Shown: in pieces, positions 1 through 8,568 of the stretch
How the letters are laid out: each line of letters opens with the position of its first letter
Position numbering within the stretch: the first letter of the stretch is position 1
Source: Triparma columacea
Taxonomy: Eukaryota; Sar; Bolidophyceae; Parmales; Triparmaceae
Direction: 5' to 3'
DNA length: 26,796 nt
Assembly: GCA_030267965.1 (NCBI GenBank)
Contig: BRYA01000812.1
Span: 553 to 27,348 of the forward strand
The notes under the pieces: model-generated
Told to the model about the DNA's origin: nothing
The model's database searches: none
The model's input: only the letters and a program-made list of their open reading frames with translations
Position numbers and translations under genes: made by a program

Positions 1-2143
1 CAAACGCAGCTGTGCCTGTTGGCATCTCCTGCCCCGGTGTCGGTGACAGTGACGTCGTGGAAAACGCTGAGGCCCTCGAGAGCATTCTCGATAGCAGTGG
101 CCTGAGCTGCGCATCCTCCGGATCCCTGATCGTGAGCGTAGATGTCAACTGTGGTTTCACCCCCATAGGACAGTGCGAATGTGGTGAGTGCAGACACGGT
201 GTAGTCCCCTCCCACGGCAGTCGTGTCGGCGGTGGAGGTGGTGATGGTCTGCTTCTCGCGATTGGCCCCCGAGCAGCAACTAGTCCCTGCGCATCCTGCG
301 GGCGCCGGGTACATCGCAATCGCTCCTGTCTGCAGCCCATTGTACGTCAACTGGAATGTCGAATCCGCTACTACGGGGTTACTTGACTCGGTCACAGTAA
401 TGGTCTTCACCTCCTTCGTGGTTCCCGTCCTAGTCTCCGTTACGGTAACTTCACTCTTGGTATCCTCGTTGGTCACGGGGTGGGTAGTATGGGTAACAGT
501 GGGAGCAGCCTTCATTGAGAAGAGCGGCACGTCGCCGGCGTGAGTATTAGGGTGATCCCCCAGGAAAGATATCGTCCACGTGAATCCGTTCTCATAATCA
601 GCCCCCGAAGTGCGGTCGACGTTGACAGTCCCTGCGGGGAACCTCGCAGCGTCGGCGGCCGTCAAAGCGGCGGAAAATGCAGCGGGGGTAGCATCGAAGG
701 GAATGTTGTCGATATCGAGTGGGGTACCTGAGTCATCATACGTGAGGGAGAAGGTCCCGGAGATGGTGTTACCATCGTGGATCGTATCAGGGGTCGCCGA
801 GTGGGTCGGAGTCTGAAGGGTATTGGAACCCGTCAGGCCCGCGTGGTGGGTGACGATCTGGTTGATATTTCCATTGTTGACGTTTGAAGTGAAGGTGATG
901 TACCACTTGTAAGCCTCCTGGTAGGCGACCGAGTCCTCACGGGTAACCTCGACGGTGCCAACAGTAGACAGGGACTCCAGCTGCGATTTGACCTCGGCCG
1001 GCAAAGCGTTGTGCGCAATGTCGCCCGTAGTCTCGCCTCCGAACTCCAGCCTATAGCTTCCACCGAGCACGTTACCCTCCTTGACAGTGGCGATCGTGAT
1101 AGGTACGTCCGACATGTAGTAGGTCATCTGGGGGACGTTTCCCATGGAGGCGGGGAACGTAACCAACCAAGAGTAGCTTCCGCTTCCGTTGTCAATACGG
1201 TCGGAGACCTCGACGCCGGCATCGACGTTGGACATGAATCCTATGATCTTATCGACAGTCAACCTCGCAGAGTTACCTCCAGCAACGTAGGCAGCGTCCG
1301 CACTTGAACCGGCGGCGTCTCCAGCGATCTGACCAGAATACTGTAGGCTATCTACAGTATCAAGGGAGAGCGCGAAGGACCAGGTCGAATCCATCGAGGT
1401 AAGGCCGGCTTTAGGTTGAACAGTTATGGACTGAACCTCCCGAATTTCGGTCGTTCCTGTGGTTACGGTCTGGACCTCGTCGACGTCGCCGGCGTGGGTT
1501 TGGACTGTCTGCACCTCGTTGGGGCCGAGGTAGACGGAAGAGGTGATGGTCTGGATCTCCTGGGCACCGAGGTCCGAATCCCATTCCACGGTGTAGGCGG
1601 AGACTGCGGGATGGGGAATTCGAGGGGGGGGGGGGGAGGGGGTTTGAGGGGGGAAGAGAGTTAGCGGGGGGGTTGGGGGGATTTTGGGGCCAACAGGTTT
1701 CAAATTGGGGAAGGTCTCGGGGGAGGGAAGTCTTACCTGCTGAGCCACCATCTGACAAAGGGGAGGAGAAGGACCTGTGTGTGGTAGTGGGGGGTGGGTT
1801 AGATACCATGGGGTTACGGTTCCAAGTAAAATTCTCCCGCGCCCAAGCATGGGGAGGAAGAACAAGCCTAGGCACTCACATTTCGACACTCGAGTCAGAG
1901 AGGACAGTAAGTTGAGGGGAAGTGGGAACATCGGGAACAGTCAAAGCCGCAGTCGCGAAGATCGCGAATAGGGCAACGACGGTCACTAGAAGTCCCAGCA
2001 TTCTGCGGTTGGAGAGAGTTAGTTTTTGGAAGGTGCAGATATGTCCCGTGAATCGAAAAGAGGCCACCCAGTTTGGGGGGCCTGAGAGATATTGAGACTT
2101 GAAAAGTGTGCGGGAAGGGTACTTACATGTTGTAGGAGTACAT
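1..2143 (-). CDS. Large secreted or surface repeat protein, 5' part only (3' end beyond left edge)
   Basis: Model: complement of 2127-2143, 1880-2002, 1737-1774 and 1603 down to the edge; introns of 124, 105 and 133 nt, all GT-AG with phases that close. About 593 residues are visible and the frame is open at base 1. The ATG at 2143 gives MYSYNI, then a hydrophobic signal or anchor segment (MLGLLVTVVALFAIFATAAL), implying export. Exon 4 starts with short repeats of the type E-[IV]-Q-[TS]-[IV]-T or V-Q-T. These are followed by imperfect beta-rich repeats: G-[TS]-[FY]-x-L-x-[YF]-x-G start, a middle x-A-L-x-x-L segment, and a Y-x-W-x-I-[TS]-F end. Thr and Ser are abundant and Lys is rare. Such repeats occur in giant extracellular proteins of algae and oomycetes (my recollection); no enzyme motif is visible. 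A second ATG (MLGLL, 2001) could also serve as start. The family name is unknown to me. Confidence 0.8.
1604..1736 (-). other. C-rich intron 3 of the secreted repeat protein gene
   Basis: The transcript strand reads GTAAGACTT at the donor (1736) and CCCGCAG at the acceptor (1604). Between them is a very C-rich tract; on the plus strand it appears as G runs of up to 13 around 1624-1637. It acts as a long polypyrimidine tract but is strongly biased to C rather than T. Confidence 0.7.
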
Positions 2144-3046
2144 TTGTAGGGGGGGGATTACGTGAAAGGTTCGCTATTCCTTACAACTGTCCCAGGGTTA
2201 AAAATGAGGGGGGAGAGAAATGATGGGTTTACCGGGTTCACCGGAATTGAGATCCAGTACTTGAAGGGAGCATTTTTTGGGGTGGGTGAGATATTTGGGG
2301 GGGGGAAGGGGGGGGGTGGATTGAGCGTTAGTTTAAGATTTGCAGTCGGAGGGGGTCAGGGAGTTGAGGGCCGGAGGCGGAGCGGGGCTTGAGTAGGGCA
2401 GAGTTCAATTTGGAAAATATATAAATATTGTCAACTTGTTGGAGAGAATTTGGGAACGTGTTCGCAAGACCATGCGGGAGGGTTTTTTTGGGTGGGGGGG
2501 GCGGGGGACATTGTGGGGGCGGGTGGGAGTAGCGGAGGGGGCGGTCCGTTTTTAAGAGGGGGCAGTTGGCAACTGTCGCTGTAGAGGGGTTGTCAGGGGG
2601 AGTTGAAAAAACCTTATTAAAACTTTTCATTTGATGGTTGATACGTATGAATATATATATTTACTCCCTTTCGTTCAGAGTTAGCATTTAGGAAAATTCG
2701 CTTACTTTTCGTTACTCTCTCGCCTCAAAGTTGCAAATTGTTTTGCCCTTACAGAGTTGAAACTTGGAGTATAACACTAACCCTAACAGCAGTTCCCCCT
2801 ACCCATTTAGTTTTTCTTCACGTTCAGAACCCCGCCCCTGGTGAAACCTATGCTGGGACTTGGGCCCATAATTCTGTTGTTCCTTTGGTTGACCTCGCTG
2901 TAGCTGCGTTGGTTTTGGTTTGGGGCGTCAGTGTTAGTTGGGCCGTGAACGATTTCCCCTCTTATCAGCTTGTTTCGTTTCGTTCATAACCGTCGTTCGC
3001 TCCCGTTTCTTCACTTCCACCTCCTCTTCCTCTCTCCCCCTCCTTC
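2144..3046. other. Intergenic region, no gene seen
   Basis: About 900 bp lie between the start of the secreted-protein gene and the stop of the DUF4602-like gene, both on the minus strand. It holds plus-strand G runs (2296-2318, 2490-2510), two AT-rich TATA-like patches (2416-2429 and 2648-2663) that could serve the leftward gene, and one telomere-like CTAACCCTAAC at 2777-2787. Open frames here are short, lack recognisable domains, and show no believable splice partners. Confidence 0.6.
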
Positions 3047-3868
3047 TCACCTCTTCTTGATCTTCTTCTTCTTTGCCTGCACAATCCCTGCATCCGCAGC
3101 CAGCTTCCTTGCCTTCTCCTCCCTCGAAGCCTGCTTCCTTATCATCCCCGCGAGGATGTTCTGCGGAACCTTTTGACGCTTCAGCTTCTGAGAGGGAGGG
3201 GATGGGGTGAAAAGGTAATGTGAGGGGAAGGACGGGAGGGGGGGGAGGAAGACGCGTCAAGGAAGACGCGTCATCGGTGGGAAAATCCTGGCTGGAAATT
3301 TTGACGTTTTTGTATGCACTCCCTCCTGTCGCCTCCTCCCAACCCATCTGTTCCCCAAACGCCCCCTCCTCTACTTGTTCTCACCTGCCCCACTGTCTTC
3401 TTGTAAGTATCTTCCCTGTATAGCTTCCTGGCGTACCCCGTGAACTGCTGGCTGCCCGCCTTCTGAACTTCCTTGAACATCTCGCTAAACTGCTCGCTGC
3501 TCTTTATGCTCTTCCCCATTTTGCTGTATTTCTTCTCCTCCTCGGCAGTGAGATTGGAGGAGACCCTGCTGTTTGAGGATGAAATGGTAGATGATGAGAA
3601 TGTTGTCCCTTTGTTGGACTTCTTGAACTATAATTGATTAGGGAGATTGAATTTGAGTAGCGTAGGCGAAGAGAGGAGTGAGATAATTGGGGAGAGAAAG
3701 GAAAAGCCCCTCGATGGTGGGTTGGTGATTGAGACCAATTAGCTCGAAGAAGGTTTTTAAAGGTTGTAGCCGCTCTCTCACATTTGTACGGGCATCGTCT
3801 GAGGGGCATTCGATCACTTCTACTGCTCTTCGTTTCACCATTTCTTTTTTTGTTGAGAGTTTGTTCAC
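3047..3868 (-). CDS. Small basic protein, DUF4602/C1orf131-like, probable ribosome-biogenesis factor
   Basis: Exons: complement of 3782-3868, 3385-3627 and 3047-3187, all phase 0, giving 156 aa; donors GTGAGAG and GTGAGAA, acceptors TTATAG and CTCTCAG. The protein starts MNKLSTKKEMVKRRAVEV and has a Ser-rich stretch. Its conserved core has EVQKAGSQQFTGYARKLYRED, then KRQKVPQNILAGMIRKQASR and an AADAGIV segment, ending in a lysine-rich tail (AKKKKIKKR). The order 'FG/GS..FTG...', 'K-VP..I..G...KQ..RE' and 'AGIV' resembles the DUF4602 family (human C1orf131), whose members are linked to the small-subunit processome. That assignment is from memory of the family pattern. The basic tail fits nucleolar location. 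It shares a 380-bp divergent upstream region with the plus-strand gene at 4249. Confidence 0.7.
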
Positions 3869-4248
3869 ATGATGAAGAAGATTTGAGCGAAATTTGCATG
3901 TTTGACGAGATCATAATTTCCCTGTCGTTCCATTAGACGTTTCATACAAAATGTAACGTAACGTGCGTCTTCGTGCAGTGCGTCTTTTCATTTTTTGTTG
4001 ACTGACCACTCTTCTTTTGGACTCATTTTGTCGAAGTCCAGTCGAGGGCGATCAAGGTAAACTCTAACAGAAGCATCTCTCACAATATTCTGTCAATTGA
4101 GAAGATAGCAGCTGTTGCTTTCTTCCCCCTCTCGATTTACTCAAGATACTCGCAGCACCATATTAAATAAGCGTGGTTGGAAGCCTCTATTCTCCAAAGA
4201 AGAACATCTCCCCCCTCGAGCTGTTGGATCGGATCAGTAGGGAAAAGG
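3869..4248. promoter_or_regulatory. Divergent intergenic region between the DUF4602-like gene and the 183-aa gene
   Basis: The region separates two divergent start codons (3868 minus, 4249 plus), so it must contain both promoters. A weak AT-rich patch (ATATTAAATAAG near 4161) lies 90 bp before the plus-strand ATG. No repeat or ORF is convincing. The exact transcription starts cannot be read. Confidence 0.45.
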
Positions 4249-4925
4249 ATGGGCCAATACTCAAAGAAGACCGACCATAGGTCTGTGTACGATGATAACA
4301 TGAAGAAACGCATCGTTCAGAAGGAAAATGCGATTCTGAATTTGCAGAATCAGATTTTAGAGAAGCGCCGGGCTATGATCAAGGTGAGTTGCACATATTG
4401 TATGTGTGTTTGCATTTGCCGCGTTGCATTGTTATCGTCTTCTTCTCGCTCTCAAGTCTAACACCCGAGTTCTCAATGTACCGAATTTGCTGCCCTACCA
4501 CTTCTTAGCTAAAAAAGGATCAGGAAACCCACAGGAACAAGCACTTTGCAAAGACACGCCTCACAAACTGGAAGAAAATGTACAACATCGTCAAGTTGCC
4601 AGACGAGTCGTTGCGCCCTCCAGATAAGACGTTCAACGTCCGTGTCTATTCAAACATGGACAGGGACATGTGGGACGGAGGGGCAAGGGGGGAGACACTT
4701 CGGGGGTGGTTTCAGAAGAACGCGGCGCAGAGGGAGATGGAGCATTGGAGCCCCCAGAAGACGGGCTATGTCGTGCCGAACACCTCGTACCAGCCAAAAC
4801 CGGACGTCATGAAGGTGGACCATTACAAGAGCAGGATCTTGAATCGTTCCCCATACTCTGTTCCTAAGGAGCCTGCGGGGAAATACTTTTCACTCCCTGA
4901 CGACGGCTCTAACAAAATTTTCTAA
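4249..4925 (+). CDS. Conserved-looking hypothetical protein, 183 aa, two exons
   Basis: Exons 4249-4383 and 4509-4925 join in phase 0 across a 125-nt intron (GTGAGTTG to TTCTTAG). The N-terminal 70 residues are a charged, probably helical or coiled-coil segment (KKRIVQKENAILNLQNQILEKRRAMIK). The rest is Pro-, Tyr- and Lys-rich with short motifs such as GYVVPNTSYQPKPDVM and NRSPYSVPKEPAGKYFSLP. There is no signal peptide, membrane segment or known catalytic motif. Repeated Tyr/Pro/Lys motifs after a coiled coil occur in some axonemal and cytoskeletal proteins, but that is only a resemblance. An in-frame ATG at 4177 would add 24 residues; the ATG at 4249 is preferred because MGQYSKK begins the charged region. 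The gene ends 57 bp from the stop of the convergent glycosyltransferase gene. Confidence 0.75.
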
Positions 4926-4982
4926 GGATTGTGCGACTAAATCGCTCTTTTTTCACACGAACAACATTTTGATTTTGACTTT

Positions 4983-7900
4983 TTATTTGAGTTCTGATCG
5001 GCCTCCATCAGCGAGGGCTGTGGTGGCAATCACTTTCGCCCCTGCCTTGAAAATCTCATTGATACTGTCCGTCTTCGCAACCGCGGAGCATTTTCGAATG
5101 CATTCAGCCCGAGAGTAGGACTTGGTTGCCGGGGGGCTAACAGCAAAACCGCCTCCGAGGATGCCAAACTTATAGCCGAGAGAGAGGAGGAATCCAACCT
5201 GTAAAAAACTGCAGGTTGGGTGGAGTGTTGGTGGGGCGGGAGGGTTAGCAAAGCCGCCCGCGCAAAGGGGTCGCAGCATTCCCCACCTGAAACAGTGGTC
5301 GCCGTCCATCTCCTCAAAGTGCCTTGCTACCAAATCGGTCAGGATCCCGCTCCTTGGACCTTGACGGTCGAGAAGAAGCACTGGCGGGAGTCTCCCCTCA
5401 AACAACCTCTCCGCCTCACTCCCGTCTCCTTTGAGCATTGACCTGACAATGGTTGATGCTGTTGCGAAAGTGACGTTGGGGTTAGATGGTGAACGAGTGA
5501 AGTTGAGAAAATACAGTTGTTGGTCTCACCAACTTCATCGGCAGCCCCGCCTCCGGTCTCCCATGCCCTTTCAATATTTTCAAAAATGTCCCCTGTTCCT
5601 TCCTCTCCTCCGCAGCCAGCTTGAGAGTATAGTTGTGCCCTGCCCAAGCCCTTCAACGTTTGGAGGCCCTTTCGCGTCATAGTGAGGTCCTCAGTCTTCC
5701 CGCTTACACTGTAGTGAGGTAAAAGGTAGACGTGCCCCTGAGACGAGCAAGAAGAGTCGCATAAGGTGGTAGCGTTAGTGGCCTAGAATTGTTACATTTT
5801 GGGTAGTTTGGGTGACATTAAGGAGAGGAGGCGGGTCGTTACTTTGCGGTGCTATTTCGCTTCTTGTACATTCTCTCACCTGCCCCTTTGCAGCTTGTCT
5901 TGATGCTCTGTCCACAACTTCAGGTACTCCCTCCCCAAGTTTCATTCCCATGTCGGGATTGACGTTTGTAAGGACGAAGCGAGTCGTAACTGCGTCGTTG
6001 ACCATGTTCACAAGACTCTTTCGGTTATATTTTGCGGTACGAACTACTACACAGAGGATTTCGTCAATCTCTTTTAGCCCATTTGCGTCAAGGAGGGACA
6101 GGAGCGCCGATTTGCTGTCGTTCTCTTTGACATGAATGGCAAGAATTGTGGGTCTGTTGCGCCAGTTTCTAATTGAGTCCATTGCTACTTTAAGCCTCCC
6201 CCTGGATAAAGCGCCGGAGTCGTTCAAATCCGGCAGGTCCACCACTATGGTGAGGGTCGTGCAGGGGGTTGTACTGAGGGTTGTGCGGGGGGAATGCGGC
6301 CACTGGAGAACTTCCGTCTTGACTTCGTCAAGCCAACTGATGTATTCGACGCAGTGCTCAGTTTTTTTACCATCATTGTCGGCCCTCGTCGACTCAAAAC
6401 TGGAGCAGTATAGATTCGAAGGCAGAGCATACCTCAACTGTTTGGTTGGCCATATTACCTTTTCTTCCTCCAGCTGCGAAGAGCAAAGCGAATCTTTATT
6501 TAGAAGAGACTTGATAGCGCGTCCTCGAAGCCACTTCAATTACTTGTCCATTCTCACCTTCTTCAGATCCATCTCCCCCCCCGCTCCGAATCCGGCTAAG
6601 CCCTCCTTCATCAAGATAAATTTTCTCCCCCCGCCCCTACCCCCCCCCAACCCAGCGAACTGGGAAACCCTATATTTCCGCTTCCACTCTTGGAAGTGAA
6701 AGAACGGTGCCGAAACGACACCACCAGGAAAGTCGAATTTTTCCCATTTCTGCCTGTACAATTTCCCCCCGATGAGCTTAACTGTGTAGCTCCCGTCCAC
6801 ATCAAGCACGCATATATCGCGCTGGTATGTAGTTGGGGCCCAGAACATACAGCCCCTGCCCCTATTTGATAGTTCCTCTTTCACTTCCATGTAAGTAGTG
6901 ATCGCCTCCATATCACCTACATCCCTGTAGAGGTCATCCCCCCTTGCCCTCCCGGTGTACAAATCTTCTGGATCCATCGATCTGAACGTGTTTCCGGTCT
7001 TATCCGTCTTTGAGGCTTTGTACAGAACCAGTCCTGTGGTGAGCGAGAGGATATGGTAGAAGATGAGTGAATTGAGGGTGGGGACGGCAATAGCGGTTGG
7101 AGGGAGGGCCGCCTTGTTAGGAATAGTGCGATTATCGTCGACTTGCTCTTTTCTTGTCCCCTCATCCCCTCGTCTCCCCGTCCCCTCATCCCATCTCACC
7201 TCCTCCTGTTCGCTCAGCCAGCATGATCCCATGCTGCTGGGCAGGATCCGCCTTGTCAAAATCCGTCATGGCCTTCACCGCGTACTTCACCTTTATGTCG
7301 CTCCTCTGTAGAACAGCGTAACTGTAGCACCCTTCGGCGCTCTCAAACCTGTACTTTTTCCCTCCACCATATCTCTCATCAAGCTTCGACAAATGCTCGC
7401 ACCCTCTCCAAATGTTGTTCACCAACTGGTTGTTCTTGTGTATCGTGAACTGACCACGCAGATACACCGAGGCCTGGTCCCCATGCGAGTACGTAGTTAT
7501 ATCGAAATCGTCGAGCTCATCAGAAGAGATCCACTCCGCAAGATCCCCAAATATCATGTCAAGGTCGGCGTAGCCCCAATGGCTGTACCCTCTCAGAAGA
7601 TCGTGAAATATGTGGCCATACGCCGGCTTGAACTCCACCAGCTGGTATGGGTGCATCTTAAGCTGCTTCGTGAGGGTCTGGACCAAATGGGAGGAACTCA
7701 TGCTGGTCGGTTCTCGGTCAGAGCCGTCTTCGTTGACCAGGGCAACCCTAGCATGAAGTGCCGCCATATCCGATAAACCACCTACACTGATGATCTTGAC
7801 GTTCGGGGGAATGGTGGCCCTGTAGTTTGGGAGGTTTTTCGTTTCATCCGAGACAACAATCAAAAAGTCCACTAGGTCGGCCGAGCCAGACGCGGCAAAA

Positions 7901-8127
7901 GCAAAGAGCTGGAAGTAAGGAGGAAGAAGATCCCCGAGGTACGGGATTATTATCGCAATTCGAGACGGATTGGGTGCACTGGGAACCCGAAGGGTAGGGG
8001 GAGATGGGGCAGGAGAGGTAACAGATCGATACACAAATAGGCAAACAAGAAAGAGCAGGGCTAGGACGGCATACCGAGTAGCACGGACGTGGGTTGCAAC
8101 GTATCTCCGCTTCCGGGGTGGGTACAT
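4983..8127 (-). CDS. Two-module type II membrane glycosyltransferase (DUF6625-like + GT49/LARGE-like), 867 aa
   Basis: Exons: complement of 7200-8127, 6558-7033, 6473 to 5880, 5530-5737, 5287-5458 and 4983-5208; all phases close (2604 nt). Residues 1-18 are basic and about 19-36 form a membrane anchor (YAVLALLFLVCLFVYRSV), typical of Golgi type II enzymes. Module 1 (about 55-450) starts RIAIIIPYLG and contains the block VEFKPAYGHIFHDLLRGYSH and then a DLD motif (188-190) before MIFGD. I link this pattern to DUF6625 glycosyltransferases; it ends near HFQEWKRKY. Module 2 (about 470-867) has YNRKSLVNMVNDAVTTRFVLTN, matching the GT49 pattern of Asn- and Ala-rich helix then strand. However, the expected DxD is N-V-N (638-640). 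It ends with GYKFGILGGGF, like the GT49 C-terminus. A TAA at 6540 looks like a gene end but lies inside a good 84-nt intron. Donor and substrate are unknown. Confidence 0.75.
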
Positions 8128-8568
8128 ATTGGGGTTGAGGGAAGAGGGAAGAAAATGAGAAAAATGTCAAAAAAACAAATTTTGCCAAAATTTTATTTAA
8201 TCTCAAAGGATCTCTAATGTATATGACTTTATTGATAAAGAAATTAAATACATTTGATGAGTTATTGATATCTAAGTATGAAATCAGGAAATAAAAAATT
8301 AGTAAAAATTTAATATCTCAACGAATTTTACATCAATTCAATTAAGATTATTGTTGTAAATATTGTAGAATATTTTGATAGTTTTAATTGATACTAAGCT
8401 TTTCTCAAAAATGTTATTTTGCTCGTGTTCATTGCATCTGTAGTAATCAAATATTTTACTGATAATGTTTATGTGATAAATATTCAAAATTACAAAACAA
8501 TAAAATATTTAAGGTCTATAATCACTCTTAATTTCTACTTCAAAATTTTTTTTTTGCACAAACTTGAG
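8128..8568. other. AT-rich island in a divergent intergenic region
   Basis: By hand count 8221-8580 has 78 G+C in 360 bases (about 22%), whereas flanking coding sequence is about half G+C. The AT-rich stretch runs from roughly 8156 to 8565. It lies between the divergent starts of the glycosyltransferase gene (8127) and threonine synthase (8569). The open frame at 8419 is low-complexity and merely contains the threonine synthase start. No tRNA, inverted repeat or organelle gene is recognisable. Confidence 0.75.

Noticed and set aside
2738..2989. 83-residue plus-strand open frame in the 2144-3046 gap
   Set aside because: No domain, no splice partner, and weak composition; hydrophobic stretch alone is not enough.
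6395..6427. A 33-nt intron (GTATGC to CTCCAG) in exon 3 of the glycosyltransferase gene
   Set aside because: Too short compared with all other introns here and the reading frame is open through it; kept as coding, though it cannot be excluded.
6540..6542. TAA stop as the boundary between two separate glycosyltransferase genes
   Set aside because: It lies 15 bases inside an intron with a good donor (AAG|GTGAGA) and acceptor (CTCTTCGCAG) that join phase 0 to phase 0; no ATG or promoter is seen before the second half.
6136..6699. 187-residue plus-strand open frame over the glycosyltransferase gene
   Set aside because: Shadow of exons 2 and 3 on the other strand; no motif and it runs across splice sites.
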